64,000 nucleotides of DNA from Aphelenchoides besseyi. Taxonomy: Eukaryota; Nematoda; Chromadorea; Rhabditida; Aphelenchoididae. Shown in pieces: positions 22,200 through 33,872 of the stretch (its first letter is position 1; each line of letters opens with the position of its first letter). The translations under genes and the position numbers were made by a program. The stretch spans positions 7,192,001-7,256,000 of the forward strand of contig JAMPIQ010000001.1 in the NCBI GenBank assembly GCA_024699855.1, read 5' to 3'. Below the pieces are notes generated by a model. It was not told the origin of the DNA. It searched no databases and saw only the letters and a program-made list of their open reading frames with translations.

Positions 22200-22454
22200 T
22201 GATTTGTGAGGTGGTGGGAAAATTTACGGAAAGCGGCGAAATGTTGGGCGCGTTGAATTGCAGAGTACGCTCCAACTCTTGGAGAACTTTGAAAACAAGT
22301 AGCTAATGAAGCTAATGGATTGCTTCAATTATATTGAGAGTTTGTTTCTGCTAAAAATTTTGATCTGCGCGTCGAGTTTTCGTTTTCGTCTTTCGATTTT
22401 TTTAAACTGACGTTGCATTTGTAGACCGCTTTAATTTGTTTCTTTTTCTGAAAA

Positions 22455-23199
22455 ATGGTCAACGAAATGGTAAGTTTTTTGGCTTTGTAGATTCTCCTCT
22501 TGTTTCTCGACTATTCAACGAGTTATTTTAAGGGCGAAGAAATGGTCAAGATCAACAAATGGGATGGAAACACGACCAAATACGCGCTTGACGATTCGAT
22601 TCGCAAGGTTTGTGATTTTAACTCGTTAGTTTTCATTGTTTGCTTGTAATTGCAGATTGTCACTAAGTCGTACAATTGGAAAGAGAAGCACACTCTGATG
22701 GATATTCGACTTTTGATTTCGGTTGCCGCGGTTGCTGTTGCAGCAGCCGGTTTGATTTACGACTATAAATTTCCGTATCCTGCTTCGAGCACCGTAAGTG
22801 AATTTTTTTCGTATTCTGTTGAGTTTTGTGTTCAGGTTTGTGCCGTTTGCTGCGTGAGCTACTTCATTTTGATTTCGATTCTGCAACTTTACATGATGTA
22901 CATTGAGAAGAATATTTTCTTTCAAGCCGTCGAACATACGAAAGCCGGTGATCGTGTTTGGTCGTTTTCCGGTGAAATGCAACGGTTAGTGGCCTTTACA
23001 TTTAATTGGTTAGTTGTTGGTTTTCAGATACGACGATAAGTACACGTTGACCATCAGTTGCTATCGTGGAAGCTCGTCCGGTTCGGCCAACGTGACCAAA
23101 TCGATATCGACTTACGTGACCGAAGATGGCGAGATCTTATATCCGATGTTGAAACGTGAGGTTGAGAGTTTGTATGCGCGCTTGACTCGTCAAGACTAA
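22455..23199 (+). CDS. SPCS2: signal peptidase complex subunit 2 (182 aa)
   Basis: Five exons (22455-22469, 22533-22607, 22656-22793, 22836-22984, 23028-23199) give 549 nt in frame. The sequence contains VKINKWDGNTTKYALDDSIR, SYNWKEKHTLMDIRLLIS, GLIYDYKFPYP and YTLTISCYRG. It has two membrane spans, residues about 47-70 and 82-104. This is SPC25/SPCS2, a non-catalytic ER subunit of signal peptidase that contacts the Sec61 channel. TAF6 begins about 220 bp downstream on the same strand, close enough for an operon. Length is slightly below the family norm of about 190-225 aa. Confidence 0.93.
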
Positions 23200-23429
23200 T
23201 TTCTTGATGTTGGATCAGAAACAGGGACTTATGTTTCATTGGTTGTGGTAAATTATTCGCTTAATTTTATTCACGGATAAGAAAACTGTTGTTATTAATC
23301 AAAACATTAAAACTGAATAAATTTTCTGTTGATTCTCTTGGAGTCGATAAATTCAGTTGAGCAGACTGTTCCATACCTACGAGTACAATCGACGTATTTG
23401 TTAAATCGATGATTTTAGCTCTATGAGCG

Positions 23430-25068
23430 GGACATGGTGGGATCGACTCTGTTGTCGTTAAGGTAATTAAATACGTTCTTCAATACTAAAAACCTTGTTG
23501 CAGAGTATCGCTGAAGGTCGCGGGATCTCAAATTTAAATGTGGAGCATGCGGCAAAGATTGCTGGGACCGTAAACACGGCTTGTCGAACGGTAATGCGAA
23601 TAGCTGCACGATTTCAACGAGCTGGAAGACGGCGGACGATGATACCCGAGGACGTGGATAACGCGATTCGTTCACTGGGCCTAACAGTGAGTATTGAGAG
23701 AAACGAGAACACAGTTGCTTATGTTTGCTTGATTCCAGCCATCATTCAGTTACGAGAGTAAACGACCGAACCTTCGATACGCAGGTCCACTTTTTAAGAA
23801 CGCACAAATCAAAGATGATCGTGAAGTTGAACTTGAACCACTGCTTCAAACTCCGTTACCTAAACTACCTCTCGCACCAACATTGCGCGGTATTTTCTGA
23901 TAAAATACCGATTATATGAACAATCTTTGCAGCTCACTGGCTTGTAATTGATGGCAAACAACCAGCAACGCCTGATAATCCGGTGCCTGAATCTTCACAG
24001 TTAGGTAATTTGATGTCCGACCAAGAACCTTCTACCTCAAATGACCAAACGCCTCCACTTCTACGCAATTTGGCTAAGAAAGTTCGAAAAACGGCACAAG
24101 TACAAGTCAAAACCACAACATCGCATGCAATTTGTTTGGAACAACAAGTTCTTTTCACTGAAATTATTGAAGCGATTATGGGAAATGATGAACAGAAACG
24201 AATTGTATGTTTCTATCGCATTCTATATAAAGACTTCTTGTTTTAGGAAGCATTGAACACTTTGCAAAATGATTGCGGTCTTCAACTTCTTCTCCCATCG
24301 TTTTCGATAGCCATTTTGGAAGGAGTGAGTTTTAGAACTATTACAGTTGGTTATTCTTTATTTCAGGTCCGTTGTAATATAGCACAACTTAATTTGGCTT
24401 TACTTATCTATCATATGAGAATGTTACAAGCTCTTTCACAAAATAAAAACTTGTCCTTGGATCGAGTAGTAAGTTGCTTGTCAACAATAACGAATCACAA
24501 GTTTATTTGACATTTTTAGCTTCACTACCTGTTGCCTGCAATGCTTAGTTGTATTCTCAGCAGAAGAGTCGGAAAGCCCAACGTTGACAATCATTGGCCA
24601 CTCCGAGAATTTGCTTCTAAATTACTATACAATATTTGCAAGTAAGCAAATAGTGTTTATTCGATTTCGATCATCTGATTGTTAAGAACGAACGCTAATT
24701 CCAATACTCAAGTTCGTGTAATTCAAGCACTTTCGGGAGTTTTTACTAAAGGGAACAGCTCGATGACAACAATGTGTGCGGCGGTTGTTGCATTGAAAGA
24801 TTTCGGAAAAGAGGTTTGTTATTTCTTGTGTGTTATATGGATTAGTTGATTGGATTGTAGGTCATTAACTCCACGGTTGTTCCAATAGCTGAACAGTTAG
24901 CAGTCGCCGTTCAGAAGGTGATCGACGAAGACTCGCCCAAAGAAGAGGTACCGGCAGCATTGAAGTTGCGGGACTTGCTGGCTGTAAGTGGATTTTTGAA
25001 TTCACAAACATTCTTTTTAATAGCTGTGGTATAATGCTCCAGTTCAACCGAATGGAAAGCCGAGATAA
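23430..25068 (+). CDS. TAF6: TFIID subunit TAF6 (start not resolved)
   Basis: The histone-fold segment (SIAEGRGISNLNVEHAA, TMIPEDVDNAIRSLGL) is followed by the TAF6 linker (SFSYESKRPNLRYAG, EVELEPLLQTPLPKLPL, AHWLVIDGKQPATPDNP). The C-terminal HEAT-like region follows (LLPAMLSCILSRRVGKPN, HWPLREFASKLLYNIC, VRVIQALSGVFT). Stop at 25066-25068; AATAAA near 25151. TAF6 pairs with TAF9 in TFIID and in SAGA-type complexes. Introns are 40-60 bp. The first exon is unclear: the reading frame entering the histone fold has no ATG before an in-frame TGA near 23426, so a small upstream exon is likely. A C-terminus shorter than in vertebrates is expected here. Confidence 0.88.
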
Positions 25069-25185
25069 TCATCGAAAAGCGTTTAACTTGTCTGAACATT
25101 GTTGTTGTGTTTTTTAATTGTTTCTCACTAATGCAGGTAAAATGTATGAAAATAAATGCCTGAATAGCATGCTAATTAGTATGTT

Positions 25186-26218
25186 TTATAAACGACAGTG
25201 ATCTTTTAAAACACCGGCAGGATAAACTTGAAGATATTCGCCGCAGCCGGCAAAGGTCTCGACTTCCAAATAACTCCAAACTGTTCTATTTATCGCGTTT
25301 TTTAAATCGATCAACGGTAACTTGATTGTGACAATCAAACAAGTCGAAAACGGTCGGTTTGCTATCAACCATGCAGACGGACTTGTAAGTGTATTGTTGA
25401 TCGAAACCAGGAGCATCTCCGAGTTGATCTCGTTGCTTTCTAAAGTGTCGAGATTCGAATGAGTCAACGTTTTGTTCGCCGAAGAAGCCATCGTCTCCAA
25501 ACCTTGAATCGGTTTGGGTTTAGCTTTTTTTAAGAAAATTTTAAGATAAAGAAAAGAGTTTATGAAGAAAGAAGATAACAGACGGCACATCGGGCGAAAA
25601 AAGAGAATCGCGATTAATCGGTTTCGTTCTCGATTTCAAGATCCGATGACTAAAGGGAGGTGTTAACTGAGGTAAAGCAAAAGTCGCTTATACCATTTGG
25701 AAACTGAAATAGTTTCGAGGACAGCCACGCGCATTGATCGAAGACAATGCGACTTTTGTAATTGAAATGAAAGAGATGAGTGGAAGCTGAGAAGTGGAAG
25801 AGAGCTTACCGTTGCACTCCGGCTGCCCGTTGAAGTCGGCTGATGGTCGTTGAGATAAAAGAGAGTTAGAACTATAATCTAAAAGCGAAAGAAGTAAGGA
25901 ACGAAGAGTAAAATGGACTTGCCGAATTTAGTGCGCCGACTGTAGAAGATGCGGGCGATGAAGCGATCCAGTCCAAATCTGCAAACAGACGATGATTAGT
26001 AGGAAGTAAAAAGAAAATGACTTACCGATGCGGACTGAAGGGTCGCGGCTTTGGATTGGTGAAGACGACGGAAGTTGCGTTGATTTGATGTAAATTTCCA
26101 TATTCATTTTTGATTTTCGGGGTTCAGTCGTAATTTTGCATAAGCGAGCCGAGTTTGTTTCCATTGGAGAGTGAAAAGAGGAAGGCAAATTGGCATGAAT
26201 CGCACTCTGTTTTTTCAT
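25186..26218 (-). CDS. hypothetical gene, structure uncertain
   Basis: Minus-strand exon-like segments start at ATG 26218 (MKKQSAIHANLPSSFHSPM), with a GT donor at 26025 and an exon at 25923-25978 (DLDWIASSPASSTVGALNS). The next donor would be GC, and phase then conflicts with the exon-like segments further on. These are at about 25680-25860 and a C-terminal piece ending at 25614. A separate open frame covers 25186-25590. No family was recognised. The protein could be Ser-rich and about 100-140 aa. Read as low-confidence evidence of a gene, not a model. Confidence 0.25.
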
Positions 26219-26377
26219 TCGAAAATAAACACGGAGAAAATCGGTCGCACACAGACAAACTGTTCTAGTAGCTTTTTTGGTTTGGATTATATAGAAATGG
26301 AGAGGAGAGGAAATCTTTTATTTGGAAATTCATTTGTTTGTTTTCAGTTCGCTCTTTTTCGCTTTTCACCTCAAAAA

Positions 26378-27044
26378 ATGTCGGATGAGCGAAACAATGT
26401 AAGCGCTTTATTTTCACAATTTCTTTACTAATTCCATTTGTTTTAGTGCTCTTCGGATGAGTCGCAGTACTTGGCCCTGCCTTACAACGAATTTGATGTC
26501 TTCGTGACCGATATTAACGAAAATGAGCTCACATTGGTAATTATTCTGCTTTATTATTCGTTTTTATTCTGCTTGATTTTAGATTGGTCAAATGTATGAA
26601 ATCGAAAATTTGAGTGCAGGCAATTTCTCTTGTCCGGCTTTCCCAGTCGATGGCCATATATTGAAGCGAAATTTGCGCTACATGGTGCCGTTGGTCTGCC
26701 AATGGGCTGAGAAACCGAACAAGCCGAGCGTCAACATCTGGTTTTAATCGATACTGGTGCACCATTCACTTGTCTCACAATGAAATCGCTGAAGGCAATT
26801 TTTGGCGCTAACAAGGAAATTCCTGAAAATGCTTTCTTTGAAATTGCAATCCAGGTTTGCTTTTTTGGTTAGAATTAAATGATTAATTTCGAATTTTTAG
26901 GATCAAAGCAGCAACATCCAATGCCGACTTTCGAAGGCACATTACAAGGAAGTTAATATCCTAGGAGCGGATACTTTGAGCGAACTGAAGTTGTGGTTGC
27001 GCGGCAATTGGGAAAAGAAAAAGTTCCAACTCTACAAACAATAA
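26378..27044 (+). CDS. retropepsin-like aspartic protease domain protein (163 aa)
   Basis: Exons 26378-26398, 26447-26536, 26583-26693, 26729-26854 and 26901-27044 join to 164 codons. The protease core carries VLIDTGAPFTCLT (active-site Asp-Thr-Gly) and a later NILGADTL strand, the layout of DDI1/retropepsin-type single-domain proteases that act as dimers. The join at 26693/26729 needs a 35-nt intron with a GTCTGC donor and a weak acceptor. Without it the frame hits a stop, so the alternative is a decayed copy. The gene is flanked by the Polinton-like polymerase remnant, so it may derive from a mobile element. The substrate is unknown. Confidence 0.55.
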
Positions 27045-27165
27045 ATCTAGTCTGTTGTAAGTCTGGATTTAGTTCAATAAATTGTGTTCTCTACTTGGTG
27101 GATTTGTTATTTGGAGGATTTTATATTCTTGGCATTGTTTTTTGAAGATCTTTTGTGAGCAGTAT

Positions 27166-30100
27166 CTAATTAGAAGTAGAGTGGTTCAAGTATCGAACAG
27201 CGCACAGAAACGAACAGCATTTATGGATGATTAGAACAATCAACAGCACTATGCATAGAAAATTTGAAGTCAGACCAATGGTCACTATCTTGAGTTCGTC
27301 TCGCAAGATGTCGTCGATGCGTTGCACATGATCAATGCTCAACAAAACTCCCGGATTGTCTTTCATTTCCGCGGCGTTAATGTCGATTTGCAAATGTTCG
27401 CGAATTTCTCGTTCGAAATTGGCACGCTGCTCCGCTTCATCGTACTTGCACTTCTTGCTCTCCATTTTCGCCTTCAAAAATTGTCGAACGTATGGTTTGA
27501 AGAGCTCGGTCGTCCATTCCGAGTAGTGCCACGCACGAAACAATCGCGTAACTTTGTAGCCATTGCGCAAAGCTTCGGCCAACTCAAACGTTGTGCCTTC
27601 GAAAACGAACGATCGTTGGTGTGAGTTGTGTTTGCAGTTGAAAGCCGTCTCCTTGTTCGTCATGGTGATCTGCTCATGAGCACATGTTCGACACAGTGGG
27701 AACACGAGAAAATGCCCGACTCTCAACGGAAGAACGGGAAGACGTAGACGTTCGGGCGGCAAAACGACACACTTGATCATTCCCTTGTATGGAATCTGCT
27801 CCGGTTTTGTCCACGGATTGCTGCTCAAGTCCTCGTCTTTAACCACAATCTCGGGATGATGCAGCGGAAGTTCGGCAGTGAACTGTTGAAAGGAATACCT
27901 AGAAATTCGCGAATATTTGCTTCAACTTTTAACTTACATTGATTGAATGTCGTAAAAGACAATCTCCGTATCGGTATCCGCTTTCGCATACATTTCCACA
28001 GGTCCACATCGTCCACCTGAAGCCTAGGCTTAAAAAGATTCAAAAATCAAAACTAACCAAAGAATGCGTTGCGTGGAGTTATTGGACCCTCGTCGAAACA
28101 GTTCTCAAAGAACTCACGCATTTCTCGATTCTCTTTCAATTCCCTCTCAATTTCGCATGTCCACATCACTTGAACTTCAAAAGCTTCGGTCAATGTTTTC
28201 AACCGTTGCGCCTTAATCTTTTGATTCGCCGTCGCCGTCCGACCATTGGGCAACAAATCCGACTCTTCGTAACAGTCGAGGTGTCCGTGAAAGCTGAATC
28301 TACGTGTTTAGAACAAAAAAAATTCGCCTACTAGCATCCGTTGATTTCCAGAGCCAAAGGCTTTTGTCCATCGCGTTCGATTACCGCGTCCACGCTGTAG
28401 CCCATGTACTTGATTTCTCCACCGGCCGAGTCTCGATGGCGAATGGAAAGAGTGGGATTGTTGTGCGCAAACCATTTGATGTATTTTAACGCAATCGACG
28501 ACTGACGAGTCTGATCCTCGTATCCGGTCTCCGGCACAACAGCAATCGTATTCTCCTTCAGAACGTTGGTGCGAAAATGCAAATGCAACAGGAAGCAATC
28601 GTCGTTGCATTCTCAATCATGTCGATCGAAGTCTCATTCAAAAAGATTTGACGAAACGCCGCCACAGCGTGCATGAGAATGATTACATCGTTTCGACCGT
28701 ACTCCTCCAATTCTGTCTTCAAATCAAACGGTGTGTTGAGATTTTCCGTGTAGTAGTTCAGGAACTTGGCGTATTTCTTTTCCGTCATGCAATCGACCGA
28801 ATAATATTCCATTGGCGGCAAATAAGGCAACGGATTGTTGTAGTTGCATCGTTTATTCCAAAGGTATGGAAACCATTGTTTCTCCTCCACATCCAAATTG
28901 AAAGTTGACGGCAAGTCGGAGAGTGGTAGCGGAAAGAGAAGATAGGAGTCTTTGAAGATGAGCGATCCCCCATTCCGATGCTTCACAACAACTTGGAAAA
29001 TTTTGTTGCCGTGGGCCACGATTTTCTCGATGTCGATTTTCTGTCGAACCAGTTCGCCAATGATCAGAATCAAATCGAAGCGAGAGGCGTAATGAGCCAA
29101 CGCATAGACGCGCATCTTCTTCACATTCGACAGTTTGAGTAGCCATTGTACAAACTTCTCCAGTGGCTTTTCACAGCCCGCTGCTTCATTTCAAGTTTTG
29201 ATTCGTTTGTACGTTCCACAGCACTGGCGGAAACCATCGGTTTTCCATTCACCCGTGTCCAGGCATTTCGTACAGGTGGAGTAGGCAGCCGCAAAATTGA
29301 CAATGTGTTTAAATGTTAAATCCGGCTGTTGATCTTCTTGACGTGTCTCGAAATCGTAGGACACAATTCGCGGTGGAAGTTCTGTCGTTTTCTTGGGTGC
29401 TGTTGTAGTGATGTAACATTTGCCGTCGGCGTGATATTTCTTGCACGTGAAGCAAAATTCAACGTTGCACTTGTGCTTGCGAACTTTTGTGTTGTAACAT
29501 TTGCCACAATGCAAACAAAAACGGTACATTGCACAAATCCGCCTCTCGATGTGAGATTGAAAACAATCGTAATTGGAGAATGTTTTGTTGCATTCTCCGC
29601 ACGGGTAACGCATTCGTTTTCCGTCTTCATCGTATTCAATGGCGCATGGACGATCGATTCCGACTCTCGCACAATACGTACACTTGCGTTTACAAGTTGA
29701 CGTGTGTCGTTGCGCATCGGCGAACGATGAACAACAATCGATGCAAAAATTCCGAATGTTGAAAAACTTTCGAATGTTCAAAATGACATCACAGTGATCG
29801 TCGTGGTAATACAATAGAAGATCGTGAGTCAGATTGCTGATTTTCCCCTGATAAAAGGGTTTGAAGTTTGTTCGCGAGTCGAAAACAGTGATTCGAATTC
29901 GACGAATCAAAAGCTCGCCAGTGTCGCGTCGGCTACGTCCATATTTTCGATTGTAAAAACTTTCGATGAGTGGCAGCCATTTGGTCACATCATGAGATTG
30001 CTGATCCAGCGGATAACGCAAACCATCGGCACGCAACTCCGCAATCATCTTATCCAAACGAGCCGGATTGTCACGCAGGTATTTGCGCTGGACTTTGGTT

Positions 30101-30647
30101 GACAAGTCCTTCAAAGCAAAAAAAGTGCAAATTCCGCCGCTCGAAACAAACATGCTCCGTCGGGAGAGAAAATATGGAAAACGCCAAACTCATCTTCTTT
30201 GTGGCCATCGACACACCGGCCTCCGCCGTTGCGCGAACCATAGACAGTGATGCTGAGTTCCATTGGCTGTTGGTAGATGTTGAGCTCACGGTGGGATTGC
30301 TCAATCTAAAACACGCGGATTAAGCGTATTAATTTCGACTCTACCTGATCCCATGCGTGCATGAGTGCATCAACATTGTTTTGTTCCAAGGGGCGAAACG
30401 AAACAAACAGCGGCCTTTCCAATCCAGCGGCGTTGATACGAAATCCGATTTTCAACGGATTAATTCCACGATCACGAGCGGATTGGAGTGCTTTGTCCAT
30501 AACGTGAACAACTTGTTGTTTCATGGCGGCGTACGGTGTTTCTCCTTGATCCAAATCACGAATAGTTGCTTCCTCCGTGTATCGTAGAAGCACACCCAAT
30601 CGAGACGAGTATTCGATTTGACGATTGTGTACGGTAAAATTCGGCAT
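27166..30647 (-). pseudogene. decayed Polinton/Maverick-type protein-primed DNA polymerase B
   Basis: From 30647 downward: an N-terminal region, a Cys/His-rich zinc-finger region (about 29490-29740), then the exonuclease motif Exo I (VSYDFETRQE, about 29350), an Exo II-like block (ALAHYASRFDLILI) and palm motif A (EIVFYDIQSMY). Next come PYKGMIKCVVLPP and FPLCRTCAHEQ blocks typical of Polinton PolB. GT-AG introns are present (for example 27902-27940), so it has lived as a nuclear gene. Lesions: an apparent frameshift at a 7-A run (30118-30124), an in-frame stop at 29191-29193 and a frameshift near 28590. The sequence diverges after DNPG (about 27340), just where motif B should start, so motifs B and C are missing. 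The normal element would copy its own DNA. No integrase, ATPase or capsid gene was seen nearby. Confidence 0.75.
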
Positions 30648-30721
30648 TTTTCAAGCGCGAAATGGACGTCAATCGAGACCGAGCAAAAATCGTAAAGTGA
30701 TCGCGATTGTTGCATTTTGGA

Positions 30722-30779
30722 CCACCGGAGTCGAGATTAATTGTTTTTGGCCACCGGGGTCGTGATTAATCGTTTTTGG
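30722..30779. repeat. two tandem 29-bp repeats
   Basis: Copies at 30722-30750 and 30751-30779 share CCACCGG, GATTAAT and GTTTTTGG blocks with three differences. They sit between the polymerase remnant and the 74-aa gene. Confidence 0.7.
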
Positions 30780-30875
30780 GCAACAGTCACGGATTTTAAA
30801 ACAACTGGTGCCGATTTCATTTGTCACTGAGTCTATTCAAACAGTTGGTTGACTTTTTTTCCTCTGATATTTGAA

Positions 30876-31139
30876 ATGGTAAGTCGACCCGATAAAAAAA
30901 CCTGAGTTTGTGTTCAGTCGGGACAAGACGCGCAACGTCCTTTGGACTACGATGCTTCCGAGAGCAGTCATGATTCGTGCTCACCTTCCAACGACAACAA
31001 CGCACAATTCATCTTCTCTTCTCCACCTGTAGCCATGGAGATTGGTCCACGTGATAGTGGATTTATGATCAAAATTCCGTCTCATTTGTTCGATCAAAAG
31101 CGCAACTTTTGTTGCTACTTTTCGTTTACACGCAAGTAA
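30876..31139 (+). CDS. orphan 74-aa acidic/Ser-rich protein
   Basis: ATG at 30876 forms a 3-nt first coding exon, followed by a GTAAGT...TTCAG intron and exon 30918-31139 (75 codons in total). The protein starts MSGQDAQRPLDYDASESSHD and ends KRNFCCYFSFTRK. No domain was recognised. The good splice signals argue for a real gene. The neighbouring polymerase remnant and repeats suggest an accessory, possibly element-derived, locus. Confidence 0.45.
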
Positions 31140-31154
31140 GAGAGAGAGTTGTTG

Positions 31155-31625
31155 TCCATTTGTTGGTCATTACCTGTTTACAGCAATAAAATTGTTATTT
31201 CTGTATTCTGTGCTTTATTTGGAGTCGAATGATAGTAATTTTGTTCAAATCGGTTCAGTTTCCATTAACCGACTGCTTGTGATCTCAGTGGGATTTTCGA
31301 ATTCTCGACGCTGTTTAGCGTCGAATGAGCCTAAGAACACGGTGATTGCCGCGGGTTTCCATTTATGGTCATTACCTGTGAACAGGTAATCAGTGTTGAA
31401 AGTGTGATTTCTGTTCCCGTGACCAAATTTGGAGTTGAATGATACCAATTTTGTACAGATTCGGAGACTTTTGTATTTTCACGCATTACCTGTGCGTGTG
31501 ATTGCGCGTCGTCACGCGCCTTTTGGCGGCATTTTTTCCTTTTGTCGGTATTTTTCCATTTATGGTCAATACCTGTGGTTTTTGTGCATGTTTCTGCCTA
31601 ATTTGGTGTTAATTAATGACAGGTT
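31155..31625. repeat. degenerate tandem repeats, about 200-bp period
   Basis: The segment TCCATTTATGGTCATTACCTG recurs in variant form at 31155, 31358 and 31555 (spacings 203 and 197). A second shared block (GGAGTYGAATGATA...AATTTTGT) recurs about 65-70 bp after the first two copies. The three units are diverged. No ORF spans them. Confidence 0.6.
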
Positions 31626-31792
31626 ATGATTACAGTGATAATTATGACAGGTGCCGTACAATAATGATTAATTGTTTTTTTATTGATTTTCTATCGATTT
31701 TCTTATGGGCAATACGTAATAGACTACTGTCGGTAAAATCTCGAATCATCGGCCAGTAGTTCAGAATGATATTCGACAGTCGGCGAGTTTGA

Positions 31793-32110
31793 TTGCTTTG
31801 TACGATTATAGGAAAGTTGTTTGCTGACGATGAAGAACCGAATTCACCAAAAGACATCGACGACATCGTTGGCAAAAGCGAGAACTCGGTATTCAGAGGC
31901 GTTTTCAAGGAAGAGACAAATGCAGAAGAAGAGGAAACACTAGCCGTGAGTGTTCAAGGCGGCGAAGATCTAAAATCAAGACGCTTTAGCATAAACGTCC
32001 ATTGTTATTTGTTTGTAAATCGAATGAAAACGATTGTAAATTACGTTGATTTGGTTTTTGACCACTTGTTTGCAAGACCGCACCTTGATTCCACGAAAAG
32101 AGGTGAGTAA
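31793..32110 (+). CDS. possible acidic coding exon(s)
   Basis: Open frame with a strongly acidic stretch (FADDEEPNSPKDIDDIVG, EETNAEEEETLA) ending at a consensus donor (GTGAGT, about 31945). A second consensus donor lies at 32103. It may be part of a small gene or a 5' exon of the downstream secreted-protein gene. No family was recognised. Confidence 0.25.
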   Translation: MLCTIIGKLFADDEEPNSPKDIDDIVGKSENSVFRGVFKEETNAEEEETLAVSVQGGEDLKSRRFSINVHCYLFVNRMKTIVNYVDLVFDHLFARPHLDSTKRGE

Positions 32111-32396
32111 TGTGTAAAAAATAGTTTGAATTGATGCGACTCAGCATTCCAACACACAAGTGACTGTAATTATTAGCGGCAACAAGCGGGTCGAATTAGA
32201 AGGCTGAAGTGTTTCCACTCGTCAACCCGCGGAAGGAAGAAACTTTTGAACTTATTGTTTGGTATTGTTCCGCGTATTTCGGATTGTCTTTCTTCTCATC
32301 TCCATTTCGGATTGTTTTCGTAGGTTGCCCGTTCCTCAGACAAACATTCAAACTGATCGTCGGGTTTCATATGCTCGTGTATCATCAGTTGTTGGA

Positions 32397-33872
32397 ATGA
32401 GATTGTTGTTTTTCGTGATGTTCCTAATTGTTGTCCAACTTATGGGTATCAAGATAGATGCTAAACGTCTATCTAATTGGTAACTGTAATGTCACTTTAA
32501 AGCTACTTGAACATTTAGGCGTGTACGTGCTGCCCCTGCTTGGAATCCCGAAGAAGAAGAAACTGTAACTCGGGAACCGACTGTGAAACGACGTTTCTTT
32601 ATCACTCCTCCAACTTTTCCACCATCGCCTCGCAATCCGCCTATCGATCCCAACGAAGAATTCGACGATAAGACGGCTCTTGATCGTTCTCGAGAATCCG
32701 AAAGTTCAGAAGTTATTCCAACAACCGAAACCACAAACCTTCGAATTGTTCCGTTCAAATCTAATCGGCATTCAATCCTACCAATTCCTCCGCCTATCTT
32801 TAGTAGTGAAATTGACGAAGAAGAATCTTCAGGCGAAGACATCTCCCAAAACGTTCAGGAATCTAAAGAAATGCCAAGAGAAATACTGTTTCCTACTCCA
32901 TCATCACGTTTACCTCCTCATCGGAAACCCCAAGGACCACCGGGACATAACCATCAGTCGGCAAAACATCGTACTCATTCAATAGAACAATCGTCTGAAT
33001 GGATACCGCAAGAGCGGACAATCACTCGAATCAGACGACCTCGACCGCAATCCAAGAAGCTTCTTCCACCGCCGATCATGATTCTTGAATCCGAAGAAAC
33101 TTACGAAGATCCATCTTCTGAAAGAGTTCAATTAATTCAATCAACTCCGTCGCCAGTTATTCGAATTCGACGACCAACAGAAGAATTCGCTCGACATAAA
33201 CATTCGAAGAAGAAAAAGAAACAATTCGAATCAAAATCTTCAAGTTTTGAATACACACGTGATCGTCCAGTTAAACTTCCACAACCCAAATCTCTGGAAC
33301 AAAAACTTCCGCCTTACGAGCCGATTATTGTCTCCAAACCCGCAGATCCAAAACCGATTCGTGTTACAACTAAAATGACACCAATTGTAATTGAAGAAGT
33401 TGAGATCCCGGACGATTTGATGGAGGAACTGATTCCTCACAACACTCCAGTTCCCGTGGTTTACGAGCGACTGATTTTACACAAATCCTCCGGTACATCA
33501 AATCAACGGTACTTGAGGTAACTGTTATACTTTGAATTATCTCAACAAACTTGTTTCAGAGCATATCGACCTACAGAATATGATGAACAAATCGGTCAAC
33601 AACTCATGTCAACTACTCTAACACCTTCGACTCGCGCTACAAATTCGCGTCGTTTTATCTCGAAACAACAGATATATCGTAACCGTAAACCCCGCAGTCG
33701 ATTTATTTACAGCACAACAACCGCAGCACCTGATTCATGGCCTTACGAGAAACCGACGACGAAATTTTCTTTTCCAAGACGAACGACCTTCAGCCCCGTT
33801 CGAGTACGACAATTTCCCAGTGGTTACCAACGTCAGTTAGCCAAACACTCGTTTCATGGCTATGCGACTTGA
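32397..33872 (+). CDS. secreted basic Pro/Ser-rich protein (464 aa)
   Basis: Exons 32397-32479, 32519-33517 and 33560-33872 join to 465 codons. The N-terminus MRLLFFVMFLIVVQLMG is a clear signal peptide. The rest is low-complexity, Pro/Arg/Ser/Glu-rich, with repeated IRRP and PPP motifs, a KHSKKKKKQF cluster and a Thr-rich C-terminus. There are no Cys-based domains. It may be an extracellular-matrix or cuticle-associated protein, but composition alone cannot show function. AATAAA lies near 33957. Confidence 0.65.

Noticed and set aside
26694..26728. In-frame TGA in the protease gene as a selenocysteine codon
   Set aside because: No SECIS-like element was seen, and a short intron restores the frame without it.
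32492..32842. Minus ORF of 116 codons over the Pro-rich secreted-protein gene
   Set aside because: Shadow of the real plus-strand exon with signal peptide and consensus splice sites.
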